Source: a virus | IMG/VR virus record: IMGVR_UViG_3300037247_000698 | Span: 1-37,890 of that record | Length of the DNA: 37,890 nt | Direction: 5' to 3' (one strand) | Part shown: positions 13,116-21,454 of the stretch, in pieces | How positions within the stretch are numbered: position 1 is the first letter of the stretch | Layout: the number at the start of each line of letters is the position of its first letter | Translations under genes and position numbers: made by a program | The notes under the pieces: generated by a model | Database searches by the model: none | What the model was told of the DNA's origin: nothing | The model's input: only the letters and a program-made list of their open reading frames with translations

Positions 13116-13876
13116 GCCCACTCCTCGCCGTCAACGCGAACATTATCGGCAGGCAGCACCTTGACCATCGGCGGGTCCAGCGAGTAGACGCGGACTCGAA
13201 CCGCGACCCCCTCCATCGCCTCAATCGCAGCCCGCAACGCCCGCGCCGCCGTGTAGGGATCGTGGCCCTGGAGAAAAAAGGCCAACACCCGCGATACCTT
13301 ACGGCCTAGCAGATCGAACTCTATCGGGTCGTCCGGCGTCGGCGCTCGTGGGGCATGGGGCCACTCCCCCATAGCGCGCACTTCGTCTGAGCGCTGTATC
13401 AGCCCGGGATAGCCCGCGAAGAACACGCGGTTGGCGGCCGCGACCTCATCGGGCGTCATGCCGCCGTCTATCAGGTGGCGGTAGGCGTCAACCCACGAGT
13501 GACCGTAGGATGCGCTGAGATAGGCGTCAGCCCGGTCGGCGGCGCTCCGGAGCGTCCTAGTAGGCAGCGCCGGCCTTGCCTGCCGTAGCACTTCCCGCAC
13601 GAGGTCAAGGTTGGAGGCCGAGACGTCGCGCGGGATCGTGGCGCCCTTCCAGTCGGTGTTACGCGAGCTGAGACCGTTCAGCCGATCGCCGTCGGGCAGG
13701 ATGACGTTCTGCGCTACGCAATCAACGAGCGTCATGTGCTGCAAGTCGAAGCGTGAGAGATCGTGGCCGGAAAGGTCGACCCGTCGAAGGAAGCCATGCC
13801 GTATGTCGCGGGACAGGTCGCTAGGCAACAGCCGGTAGAGCGCCGTCGCTGAGCCCTCCCGAACGAAGCGCGGCAT
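13112..13876 (-). CDS. Tail-region protein with pentapeptide-like repeats, 254 aa
   Basis: ATG at 13876 follows the upstream TAG directly. Residues 30-62 show pentapeptide-type periodicity with Leu every fifth position (RRVDLSGHDLSRFDLQHM then TLVDCVAQNVILPDG). This would form about 1.5 coils of a right-handed beta-helix. The remainder is helical with Trp/Tyr motifs (YGHSWVDAYRHLIDGG). Placed between two tail-tip genes, it may be a fibre adaptor or assembly protein. The pentapeptide fold in a phage tail operon is unusual and the role is unknown. Confidence 0.55.
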   Translation of the reverse strand: MPRFVREGSATALYRLLPSDLSRDIRHGFLRRVDLSGHDLSRFDLQHMTLVDCVAQNVILPDGDRLNGLSSRNTDWKGATIPRDVSASNLDLVREVLRQARPALPTRTLRSAADRADAYLSASYGHSWVDAYRHLIDGGMTPDEVAAANRVFFAGYPGLIQRSDEVRAMGEWPHAPRAPTPDDPIEFDLLGRKVSRVLAFFLQGHDPYTAARALRAAIEAMEGVAVRVRVYSLDPPMVKVLPADNVRVDGEEWA

Positions 13877-14299
13877 CTAACTCACGACCCCGATCCGCTC
13901 CGACACCCATTCGACCATCTGGTCCTCCGCTAACAATTGTGGCCGTCGAGCGCGGCTGCAAGTTTGATAGGTGTTGCGCACGGCCTGGTCGAGATCCCCG
14001 GCCTCGACGTTCTCAAGCTGTATGTCACGCGCGAGCTCAGCGTCGGTGCGCGCCCGATCATCGTCATCGACGACGTCGTCGAGCATCTCCTCGCGCAGCG
14101 TTACCGTCAGGGCGAGGAGGCGGGCGCGGTTCTCGGCGTCCAGCAGCCGGTAGCCAGCCCACAGAACCCGGACGCCCCGCCGGCGGAGCTGGTCGACGAT
14201 CTTGCGTGTGATAGGAAACTCATCGCCGCCGTGGTCGCCCACAACCATCATGCGATCGCGGTCGCAGGCTCCGGCCAACTCGAGCCAGCCCTTCGACAT
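13877..14299 (-). CDS. Hypothetical protein in tail-tip module, 140 aa
   Basis: Two starts are possible. ATG at 14329 gives 150 aa and overlaps the upstream gene by 23 nt. ATG at 14299 is used here because it avoids that overlap; neither has a clear ribosome binding site. The product starts MSKGWLELAGACDRDRMMVV, then GDHGGDEFPITRKIV and an alpha/beta pattern (LRRRGVRVLWAGYRLL). An acidic helix follows (VDDDDRARTDAELARD). No family recognised; its place suggests a structural or chaperone role for the fibre. Confidence 0.5.
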   Translation of the reverse strand: MSKGWLELAGACDRDRMMVVGDHGGDEFPITRKIVDQLRRRGVRVLWAGYRLLDAENRARLLALTVTLREEMLDDVVDDDDRARTDAELARDIQLENVEAGDLDQAVRNTYQTCSRARRPQLLAEDQMVEWVSERIGVVS

Positions 14300-14306
14300 T
14301 CGGGCG

Positions 14307-14540
14307 CTAGATCGTTCGCGTCTCGGCATTATCAAACCTGAATATCGTGTCGTGTCCGGCGCGGTAGACCAGGCTGTCGTCATCGGCATTGTAGACGAGC
14401 TCACCGGGGAGAAGCGTCGAGTCGGTGATGCTAGCCCACGACTGGTTGATGGTCCTCATATAGGTCCCTGGACGCCCGACGACCGGCGGCCTCGGATCGC
14501 GCTCGCGCATAATCGAGTCGAGGACGTCTTCGCGCGCCAT
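14307..14540 (-). CDS. Small tail-fibre-like protein, 77 aa
   Basis: ATG at 14540 with GAGGAGATTTAG upstream. The middle shows LLPGELVYNADDDSLVYRAG, a motif type (PGELxYxxDxxxLYxxxG) that recurs in the N-terminal parts of phage tail fibres and hyaluronidase-like spikes. It is probably a short trimeric fibre or head-fibre adaptor. Function inferred from motif and location. Confidence 0.55.
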   Translation of the reverse strand: MAREDVLDSIMRERDPRPPVVGRPGTYMRTINQSWASITDSTLLPGELVYNADDDSLVYRAGHDTIFRFDNAETRTI

Positions 14541-16937
14541 CTAAATCTCCTCTACTATGAGCACCGTCGCCAACGTCTTGCCTTTGCCGATCCGGTGCTG
14601 GACTCCCTCGATCCAGCACGTCTTGTCGACGTTCGGACTGTGGCTCTCGAACTTCGCGCGGAGCGTTATCGGATCGTCGAGCTCGAGATCGAGCTGCATC
14701 GCTTGGAGTAGGTCCTCGTCGCCGCCGGAAGGTTGCTGCTGACTCATCCCAATATTGGCGCGGACCACCTTAACCTTGTATCGACTGAGAAGGCGCGTCG
14801 CCTCGCTGTCCATCTTCGAGGATTGCGTCGCCTGTAAGGGCATCCGGATCGGCAGATTCCGGTGAAAGGTAAGGGCCGTATCGCGCTTGGTGATCTCGCT
14901 GACCTCCGTCGGATAGGCCAACGGGCGTCCGGTCCAAACGAGATAGCCAGGAGTAGCGCCTGCTGTGATCTCGACGGTTCCGCCGAGGCCGAAGTTACGG
15001 TTCCAGTCCTCGACGGTGACGCCGGTTTTGAGTCCCTGCCGAACCTCCGCCGCTATCTGGTTGTAGCGAGCTGGAAAGGTGTCGCCGATGCTGAGATTCT
15101 TCTCCGGTGAGAGCTGCCATATCGTCATCTTCGCTGCTGAAATGGCCTCAACGACGGGAGTGCCGCGACTCGTCACGGTGACGCTGTCGACGCGGTCGGC
15201 GGCGTCGAAGCTGATCCCGAGTCCTTGCCGGAGGGCGAACGGCAATAGTCCGTCACCGTCGCCTAGAACCAAGCGCGGCGCCGGAGCCGCCGGGCGGCTG
15301 TCGCCATCATGGAACACAACGCGATCGCCATTCGCAAGCGACTTCGCCTCGACGTATATCCGGCCCGGCTCCGAATCGAGAACGTCGAAGATGATTGATC
15401 CCGCCGGCTCCTCGAACGCTGCCACGATCTCGGGACTCTGACCCCCGGCGTCGATAGATCGCGGGATGAAGTCGACGCGTTTGACGAAGTGAAGGTCGTC
15501 GACCATGAAGTCGATGTTCGTCGTCGTCGTCGTCAACACGTCGAAGTAACGGTTCGTGCCGAGGCTCGCGAGCGTGAACGGCAGCGGGATTCGCTGCCAT
15601 GCGGTCGTGAGCGTCACCGTCTTGCTCGCAACCTCCACGGCATCTCGCATGATCCGAAACTTCACCTCGACCGTTGACGTAGCTGAGCGGGCGTAGACGG
15701 CGGCGTCGTAGTCGCCGGTCGCCGCGAGATCGGTCGTGGCGTCATATCGCACCCCCTCACCACTGGCTACGTTCGCGGTAATGGCAGAGAGACGCCAGTC
15801 CCCCTCGAATACGACGTCGGACCCAAAGCCCTCCTCGATGGCGGCGTCACCAGCTCCGAGAACCGACCAGCCCTCCGTAGGTAGTAGCGGGGCCGACGCG
15901 AGACGGGTCCACTCAAATCCCCAAGAGTCGGCATGAACGAGCTCGCCCTCTACGCGGTCGAGGATTCGCTCGATCGCAAGGCCGGATGGTAGCTTCTTAA
16001 GGATGCCCATGCTGATCTTCTCGTTGAAGATCATCGCCAGCCGGTCGCGGCACTCGATCCGCGCCGTATGGTCGAGCTCCTCCTTTAGATCGAAGTCGAA
16101 GATGAAGCCCTGGAACATCAGGAAGGTCGGATTGGCCGACCGTGAGCTGGTGCTATCATCCGCCGTTCCGCTCCAGGTGCATCCGGGCTGGCGCCCGTCG
16201 ACGTAGGGCTGTAGCGGCTCGCTCAGACCATCGGAATCGTAGAACATGACGGCGTCGATGAAGAAGTCGAAGACGCCGTCCGCGATCTCCGTCCAGACGG
16301 TCAGGCCGCACGTTGCTGCGGTCGCCGGCGCGATGATGCTGATCGATACGGCCTGCCACTCACCCGTTGCCAGGAAGGTGACGCGATCCCTCTGGAAGAT
16401 GCCGCCGTTGATCCACTGGAGCGCGATCTCCATCTTCTTGCCCAAGGGCGCCTTGACGCGGGCGCGACCCGTATAGCGCACACCGACCGTAACCGCTGCC
16501 CCGCTGCCGCCGACGTCCACGAACACGACGCCGGAGTTGACGACGTTGCTGGCTGACACCTTTCCGCTCGCGCTGCTGGTAAAGGATTCCGATGTGTCGC
16601 GAGCGAAGGACGCGCCGCCTTGCGATGCGTAGCGCAGGATGCCGAGCGTAAAGGCCGGGTTGATGACGAGGTTGGTGATCGCCGGAGTGGTCCACGTCCA
16701 GTAGAGCCGCACCGGAACGTCGTGGTCGAGGTTCGCGATCGTTCCCTTCAGCGGCGAGAAGCGCCCGTCGCGGTTCTGCATCGTCAGGGTCATGCTCCCT
16801 GGCCGATCATTTACGAGCGGACTTCTCCGGCCCCGCCTAACGCTCGCCTCAAGCAAGTAGCTGGTGATGTCCTCCGACCACGATCCGTCCCGATCGACGT
16901 CGAGCTCGAGCGTGGGCGCGAAGTTCTCGCCACCCAC
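14541..16937 (-). CDS. Large tail-tip / baseplate protein with carbohydrate-binding-like domains, 798 aa
   Basis: GTG at 16937 overlaps the tape-measure stop (TAGTG). The N-terminus (LELDVDRDGSWSEDITSYL, then PGSMTLTMQNRDGRFSP) is the start seen in siphovirus tail-tip proteins with Dit-like beta folds. Residues about 90-215 and 370-490 look like two carbohydrate-binding-module jelly rolls (AVTVGVRYTGRARV; SGEGVRYDATTDLAATGD). The C-terminal part has SPEKNLSIGDTFPARYNQIA and ends in a barrel with IGKGKTLATVLIVEEI. It likely builds the tip to which fibres attach and binds surface polysaccharide. Confidence 0.7.
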   Translation of the reverse strand: MGGENFAPTLELDVDRDGSWSEDITSYLLEASVRRGRRSPLVNDRPGSMTLTMQNRDGRFSPLKGTIANLDHDVPVRLYWTWTTPAITNLVINPAFTLGILRYASQGGASFARDTSESFTSSASGKVSASNVVNSGVVFVDVGGSGAAVTVGVRYTGRARVKAPLGKKMEIALQWINGGIFQRDRVTFLATGEWQAVSISIIAPATAATCGLTVWTEIADGVFDFFIDAVMFYDSDGLSEPLQPYVDGRQPGCTWSGTADDSTSSRSANPTFLMFQGFIFDFDLKEELDHTARIECRDRLAMIFNEKISMGILKKLPSGLAIERILDRVEGELVHADSWGFEWTRLASAPLLPTEGWSVLGAGDAAIEEGFGSDVVFEGDWRLSAITANVASGEGVRYDATTDLAATGDYDAAVYARSATSTVEVKFRIMRDAVEVASKTVTLTTAWQRIPLPFTLASLGTNRYFDVLTTTTTNIDFMVDDLHFVKRVDFIPRSIDAGGQSPEIVAAFEEPAGSIIFDVLDSEPGRIYVEAKSLANGDRVVFHDGDSRPAAPAPRLVLGDGDGLLPFALRQGLGISFDAADRVDSVTVTSRGTPVVEAISAAKMTIWQLSPEKNLSIGDTFPARYNQIAAEVRQGLKTGVTVEDWNRNFGLGGTVEITAGATPGYLVWTGRPLAYPTEVSEITKRDTALTFHRNLPIRMPLQATQSSKMDSEATRLLSRYKVKVVRANIGMSQQQPSGGDEDLLQAMQLDLELDDPITLRAKFESHSPNVDKTCWIEGVQHRIGKGKTLATVLIVEEI

Positions 16938-19204
16938 TAGGAGAGCACTCCCTGGAGCTGTCGACGAATCTCCGGCATCGCGTCTCGAACCTCATCCTGA
17001 ATCATGCCGCGGCTCGGCGGGAAACGAGAGTTGATCGTGAGGTTGAGCGTGAATGGCGCCGCCCTGAGCCCGACCGGGGCTCGGTCGAGCGGTTGGACGA
17101 TCTCGCCACGCCTGCCGCCGTGCAAGATCGCCGGCGTGATGACGCCAGGCGGGATGAAGGCGCCCTCCTGCAACCGGGGAATCGAGACTCGCGGGATATG
17201 GGGGATTCCGATCGTGCCGAGGCCGAAGGGAAGCGTAATGTCGGGGATCGCGTTGATGAGGCGGATCACGAAGTTGACGCCGCGCTCGACGAGGCTGATC
17301 AGCGCGTTGAGAGCGATCTTGACCAGGAAGAGTCGAGCGTCGATGCCGGCCTTGATACCTGACAGGATGGCGGCACCGGCGTCGAAGGCAGCAGTCTTAA
17401 ACAAGCCGGCGAGGTCTCCAAGGGCCGTCAGTCCTCCATCCAGCAGCGTCCTGATGAGAGCCCCGAACCCGCCGAGGACGAGCTCTATCTCGGTCATGAT
17501 CCCGTCTAGGATGTCCGAGACGAGACGCTTGATACCGTTCCACACCTCATCCCAATCGCCACGAATGACCGCGAGTCCGATCGCGATCACGTCCTTTATC
17601 ACCCTGATCGTCGTCTCGATCCGGTTCTTGATGATCTCGAAGACGGTCGTCACGATGACCTTGATCGTCTCGAAGGTCGCCTCGAAGATCGCCCCGAGGA
17701 CGGGTATCTCCTTGATCTTCTTGATGACCGAGCCGATGGCCGCCGGGACCGTGACCGTGAGCATCTTCTTGATCTCATCCCACTTGGCGAGGACGAGGAT
17801 GATGGCGGCGACAACAAGGAGCCAGGGATTGAGGAGGAGGAGGATCGCCGCCGCGACGGCAATCAAGAGCGGCTTGTGCTCAAGGAGGAATTCACCGACC
17901 TTTTCGAGGATCGGGAGGACGATTGGCCGGAGGACATTCTCGAAGATCAACACCCAAGCGTCGCGCCATGTATTGAAAGCGTCAAGAAGGATCGGGAGGA
18001 CCTCGCGCCCGATCTCAATCAAGATATCGGCGAATTCCCTGAGATGGGGGAGTATGGCCTCCGCCGCCTGCCTGACGGCCGGCAGGGCGTCCTTGGCGAA
18101 GTCCTTGACCGTCGGGATGATCGTCTTCTTGAAGACGGGCTCGAGCTTATCCTTGAGGAGCGGGACGAGCTTCGTCTCGATGAGTGTCGCGAGCTTGCCG
18201 AGGCCATCGAAGACGGCCGACGCCGCCGGCTGGACGCCAACGATGAGCGTGTTCTTGAACCGCGTGAACTTCTCGCCGAGGCTCTCGGTTGAGCGGGCCG
18301 TATCGAGGACAGCGCCCTCGCTGAGAGCGAGCTCCTTCGAGAAATCGGCAAGGTCGAGGGCGCCGGTCCGAATCGCGACCGAGAGCCGTTGGGCTCCCTC
18401 GGCGCCGAAGGCTTGAGTCGCTAGGTTGAGGGCCTCCGACGACGTCTCGGCTTCCTTGATCTTGGTGATCTGATCGTCGAGCGCGCCCGCGAGGTCGGTG
18501 ACGCCCTCGTCGGCGAGCTTCCGCATGAAGGCGTTGAGGCCGGGCATGACGCGGGAGACGTCGATGCCGGCCTTTTCGAGGGATGCGAAGAAGGCCGTCG
18601 AGGTATTGAGATCAAACCCGAGGTTCTTGAGGACGGGCCCGTATGTTTGGAGCGTCCCGAGGAGCTTGGTCATCGGGACGTTACTCTTCTGAGAGGCCGT
18701 AAAGACGGAGTCGAGGGCCTTCGCCCCATCCTCCGCTCTGATCTCGAAGACGTTGAGCGCCTTGCCTCCGGCGGCGATCAGGGCGGCCGAATCCTCGCCG
18801 AGAAGACGAGCGGCCTCAAGCCCCGTCTTGGCGAGCTTTTGGAGGGTCGGCCCGGTCGCCCCGGTAAGCGTGTTGAATTGAGTGATCGCGTCGGAGGCCG
18901 ACTCCATATCGGTCGGGATCGCCTTAAAAACCTTTTTGAAGTCGCCCTTGAGCGTATCGAGCGTCTTGCCGGTCTCGCCGGTCCCGACCTCGATCTTGTC
19001 GAAGGCTTTATCGAAGTCGGCGCCGAGCTTGAACAGTCCGGCCCCGAGCGCGACGGCCCCGCCGGCGCCCGCGAGAAGGCCAAACTTGAGCGCCTTCCCG
19101 GCAAGCCCGCCGAGGCCGCCGAGCTTCCCCTTGACCTTATCGATCTGGCCGGAGGCTTGGTCCTTAGCCTTGAGGAGGAGCGTAAGCTCCGCTTGAGTCG
19201 CCAT
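16937..19204 (-). CDS. Tape measure protein, 755 aa
   Basis: ATG at 19204 with GGGAGGGCG upstream, inside the 3' end of the frameshifted chaperone. The N-terminus (LTLLLKAKDQASGQIDKVKG), a Gly/Ala-rich hydrophobic stretch, and the LGLEAARLLGED-type helices are typical of TP901-like tape measures. A hydrophobic hairpin at about 440-475 (LIAVAAAILLLLNPWLLVVA) is followed by long amphipathic helices (VITTVFEIIKNRIE type). Its length sets tail length, at roughly 110 nm using the usual 1.5 angstrom per residue rule (estimate). It follows the frameshifted chaperone, the standard siphovirus order. Confidence 0.88.
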   Translation of the reverse strand: MATQAELTLLLKAKDQASGQIDKVKGKLGGLGGLAGKALKFGLLAGAGGAVALGAGLFKLGADFDKAFDKIEVGTGETGKTLDTLKGDFKKVFKAIPTDMESASDAITQFNTLTGATGPTLQKLAKTGLEAARLLGEDSAALIAAGGKALNVFEIRAEDGAKALDSVFTASQKSNVPMTKLLGTLQTYGPVLKNLGFDLNTSTAFFASLEKAGIDVSRVMPGLNAFMRKLADEGVTDLAGALDDQITKIKEAETSSEALNLATQAFGAEGAQRLSVAIRTGALDLADFSKELALSEGAVLDTARSTESLGEKFTRFKNTLIVGVQPAASAVFDGLGKLATLIETKLVPLLKDKLEPVFKKTIIPTVKDFAKDALPAVRQAAEAILPHLREFADILIEIGREVLPILLDAFNTWRDAWVLIFENVLRPIVLPILEKVGEFLLEHKPLLIAVAAAILLLLNPWLLVVAAIILVLAKWDEIKKMLTVTVPAAIGSVIKKIKEIPVLGAIFEATFETIKVIVTTVFEIIKNRIETTIRVIKDVIAIGLAVIRGDWDEVWNGIKRLVSDILDGIMTEIELVLGGFGALIRTLLDGGLTALGDLAGLFKTAAFDAGAAILSGIKAGIDARLFLVKIALNALISLVERGVNFVIRLINAIPDITLPFGLGTIGIPHIPRVSIPRLQEGAFIPPGVITPAILHGGRRGEIVQPLDRAPVGLRAAPFTLNLTINSRFPPSRGMIQDEVRDAMPEIRRQLQGVLS

Positions 19205-19906
19205 CGCCCTCCCTCATCCGCTTGATCGCGATCAAGGTTGTCATGACCGCGTTACGCTGCCATTCGGTTGCTTCCTCTTGGCCCTTGGGTCGATCCATGA
19301 CCTCCTTCGCCCGAGCATAGGCCCGGAGATCCATAATATCGAGCGTGAGCCCGGCCGGTTGGCGGAGCGCCTCGGCGGGAGTGCAATTGAACTCCTCGCA
19401 TACCCTCGAGATTATCCACTCCGGCGGGACTTTCGGGCCGCCCTCCTCACCCTCCTCGAGGGAGAGGTGGAGGGCGATGAACCATTTTTTCGGGTTGCCT
19501 CACTTGCCCGGCCGAAGGACCGCCCGATAAGATAGGCTTGCTCTTCCATCGAGAGGCTCGTGAGATCCTCCCTACTCGGAGGGCTTGAGTAGAGCTCCGG
19601 CGGCTTCGCGTCATTGGTCCACGTCCAAGCGATGATCGACTTCTCGAGATGGCTCGTCATCCGGGCGATGATCGCGACCGCCTCCTTGGTCTCCTCGGCG
19701 GACATACCGCTCCCGATCTCGAGCTTGTCGAGCTCAAGCATGGTCGTAAGATCGCCCATCGCCGACGTCGCCGCCATCGTGACGGTCTCGCCGGCGTGAG
19801 GATGATAGACCTCGCCCCCGACCTCGATCTCGAAGTCGGAGCAATCGAAGGTGAGGGCCGGGACCTTCGTCCTCGGGACTTTCGTCCTCGCAACCGCGCG
19901 CGTCAT
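19164..19906 (-). CDS. Tail assembly chaperone GT-type fusion via -1 frameshift, 247 aa
   Basis: The 164-aa frame from 19906 is joined at the slippery heptamer A AAA AAT (19484-19490) to the -1 frame. That frame continues WFIALHLSLEEGEEGG then PKVPPEWIISRVCEEFNC and runs 106 codons to TAA at 19164, 41 nt inside the tape measure gene. This is the lambda gpG/gpGT arrangement: the short product and the frameshifted product together chaperone the tape measure during tail assembly. The -1 extension fills the otherwise empty gap before the tape measure. Start has AAAGGAGGACACTT upstream. Confidence 0.85.
19412..19906 (-). CDS. Tail assembly chaperone G-type, unshifted product, 164 aa
   Basis: Zero-frame product starting MTRAVARTKVPRTKVPALTF with acidic helices in the middle (LDKLEIGSGMSAEETKEA) and a basic, Ser/Arg-rich end after the slippery site. 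That end is the composition expected of a non-selected tail downstream of a frameshift. The bulk of ribosomes should make this form. It shares its first 141 residues with the longer fusion. Confidence 0.8.
   Translation of the reverse strand: MTRAVARTKVPRTKVPALTFDCSDFEIEVGGEVYHPHAGETVTMAATSAMGDLTTMLELDKLEIGSGMSAEETKEAVAIIARMTSHLEKSIIAWTWTNDAKPPELYSSPPSREDLTSLSMEEQAYLIGRSFGRASEATRKNGSSPSTSPSRRVRRAARKSRRSG
19484..19490 (-). promoter_or_regulatory. Programmed -1 ribosomal frameshift site
   Basis: Minus-strand heptamer A AAA AAT in the zero frame (Arg-Lys-Asn codons CGA AAA AAT), a canonical X XXY YYZ slippery sequence. Reading shifts to TGG TTC ATC. The position is codon 141 of the chaperone gene. 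A downstream stimulator is not obvious by eye, although GC-rich sequence follows. Confidence 0.83.
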
Positions 19907-19994
19907 AAGTGTCCTCCTTTAAGCGGCTCGCTGCAGCTCGTCGTTGGCTAAGAGTATAGCCCCTGACGAGCTTGTGAGGGCCGCTAACGCAGGA
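19907..19994 (-). other. Gap with long stem-loop between tail tube and chaperone genes
   Basis: At 19935-19972 an 8-bp perfect outer stem (AGCTCGTC / GACGAGCT) encloses a 5-bp inner stem (GGCTA / TAGCC) with a 6-nt loop and a 3x3 internal loop. It lies after the tail tube gene and before the chaperone start. This is a good place for an attenuator or mRNA-stabilising element separating a highly expressed gene from a lowly expressed one. No U-tract is present. TATACT in the loop is probably chance. Confidence 0.55.
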
Positions 19995-20462
19995 TTACGC
20001 CTCGACGATGGCGCCCGTCGGCTGCAAGGCAACCTCGAACTTGGTGAGCTCGCCCATGGCCGGACTCCGGTCGTAACGGCGGATGATCGCCTCGAAGGTC
20101 GACGTCTTCGAGCCGCCGTAAGTGAATTTGATCTCCCGCGTGTCGCCGAGCGCGTTGAAGATCGCATCCGGCCCGGTCGTCACCGTATCGTCGAAGGCGC
20201 CGCCGAAAACGATCTCGGCCGCCCGGGAGACGCCGACGGCGGCCCAACGTTCGTCTGCATCCCCGGCCGACGTGATCTCCTCGAGGATCGCCTCGATAGA
20301 GAAGCCGTTGATGCTCGTGATGTAGGTCGACATATCGATCGGCGAGCCGCCGGAGTTGTCGACCTCGATCTTGAGGTCGGCGAAACCGTACTTTGCCATC
20401 CGGAGCGCGAGCCGATAGAAGACGGCCAGCGCACCGAAGAGCCCGAGAATGAAGCGAATCAT
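19995..20462 (-). CDS. Tail tube-like protein with hydrophobic N-terminal leader, 155 aa
   Basis: ATG at 20462 has AAGGAGGGCAAG upstream. The first 21 residues (RFILGLFGALAVFYRLAL) are hydrophobic and basic. A second Met (20399) then starts MAKYGFADLKIEVD, aligning with the start of the adjacent tail protein (MTKYGSADV). The body is beta-rich with SPIDMSTYITSINGFSIEA and GALGDTREIKFTYGG-like strands, the pattern of small siphovirus tube or minor tail proteins. The leader resembles that of the decoration protein at 24409-25230. Whether the leader is kept or cleaved is unknown. Confidence 0.68.
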   Translation of the reverse strand: MIRFILGLFGALAVFYRLALRMAKYGFADLKIEVDNSGGSPIDMSTYITSINGFSIEAILEEITSAGDADERWAAVGVSRAAEIVFGGAFDDTVTTGPDAIFNALGDTREIKFTYGGSKTSTFEAIIRRYDRSPAMGELTKFEVALQPTGAIVEA

Positions 20463-20481
20463 CTTGCCCTCCTTTGTTCGC

Positions 20482-21222
20482 TTAGGCCCTAACGAGCCCT
20501 ACCATGAACGTGATCGACTGGCTGGAACCGGAGCCGATGAAATCCCAATCGATTGCGGCGTATCGGCGGATCGTGCCGGTGAGCGGTATCCTCTCCGCCG
20601 TGTTGGTGACGGTGACGACGGCGAAGGCGCCATCGGAGTGGTCCGCAAACGAGATATCGTCGGCGGAGTCGCGGATCGTCACTTGGACACTCGTGTAACC
20701 GCCGAGCGCGAGCGCCGTGACTTCGAGATATCCGGCGCCGCCGTTCGCGCTTGAGGCGGCGTTGTCGACGCTGTCGCTCTCGGTATCGCCCGGGTCGCTC
20801 GTTTCGGCCGAGAGCTCATGGAGGATTACGCCCTCCTCGACCGCGCCATCCATCGTCATCGCGGCGGCCGCCTTATGGAGCTCGTCCTTAGACGGATTGC
20901 GATCGTAGGTCGCTTGGATCGCGCCGTCCATGCCGATAAAGGCGCGCCCGATGACGTTGCCCGCGAGTCCGATCGCCGCGACCGTCTCCGCCAGCCCGAC
21001 GAGCGCCTCGTTGCTCGCTCCGGCGGCATCGTCGAAGAAGCCGCTTTGCGTCAAGCGAGCCATGTTGACGCCGACCTTGGCGTGAGTTTCGTCGGCAACG
21101 CCAAGGCCCGTCGTCTCCTCGATCTTCGCCTCCCGCGTGAGGTTGACGGTTGTCATGAAGCCCTTGATATCCCTGCCCCCGAAGAGGAGGAAAGCGACGT
21201 CGGCGCTCCCGTATTTAGTCAT
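20482..21222 (-). CDS. Major tail protein, 246 aa
   Basis: ATG at 21222; the AGGAGG-type site lies in the end of the upstream gene. The product reads MTKYGSADVAFLLFGGRDIK, VNLTREAKIEETTGLG, GAIQATYDRNPSKDELHKA, and ends in an Ig-like or beta-sandwich domain (IPLTGTIRRYAAIDWDFIGS, QSITFMVGLVRA). The pattern of LTREAKIEETTGLG followed by acidic strands is seen in tail proteins of Mu-like-head siphoviruses. Its place before the chaperone and tape measure supports the tube assignment. Confidence 0.7.
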   Translation of the reverse strand: MTKYGSADVAFLLFGGRDIKGFMTTVNLTREAKIEETTGLGVADETHAKVGVNMARLTQSGFFDDAAGASNEALVGLAETVAAIGLAGNVIGRAFIGMDGAIQATYDRNPSKDELHKAAAAMTMDGAVEEGVILHELSAETSDPGDTESDSVDNAASSANGGAGYLEVTALALGGYTSVQVTIRDSADDISFADHSDGAFAVVTVTNTAERIPLTGTIRRYAAIDWDFIGSGSSQSITFMVGLVRA

Positions 21223-21454
21223 TGGAGGACCTCCTACCCTTGACCTCGACGAGCCGCCCGCCGTCGAGGAATTGGAGGACCGACTTGCGAGCGTGAGCCG
21301 GGAGCTCCTCGATATCGAAGGTCGACCCGGCCTTGATCTCGATGATCTCGCCCCGCTCTTCCGTCGGGACGTGCTCCCCCGCCCTGATCCGTTTCACGAC
21401 CTCCGGATCGGCCAGCGTCGTGATCCTCGCCTTGGCCCTGTATCGCTTGCTCAT
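21215..21454 (-). CDS. Small hypothetical tail-region protein, 79 aa
   Basis: The ATG at 21454 (MSKRYRAKARITTLADPEVV) overlaps the upstream stop as ATGA and is preferred over an earlier in-frame ATG. The basic N-terminus is followed by RGEIIEIKAGSTFDIEEL, a small beta-barrel-like segment, and FLDGGRLVEVKG. Similar short proteins lie between connector and tube genes in related phages. Function unknown. Confidence 0.6.
   Translation of the reverse strand: MSKRYRAKARITTLADPEVVKRIRAGEHVPTEERGEIIEIKAGSTFDIEELPAHARKSVLQFLDGGRLVEVKGRRSSND

Noticed and set aside
17004-18416. Long plus-strand open frame of 470 codons
   Set aside because: It lies wholly antisense to the tape measure gene. Its protein is Arg/Ser/Ile-rich without domains, as expected from the complement of GC-rich codons.
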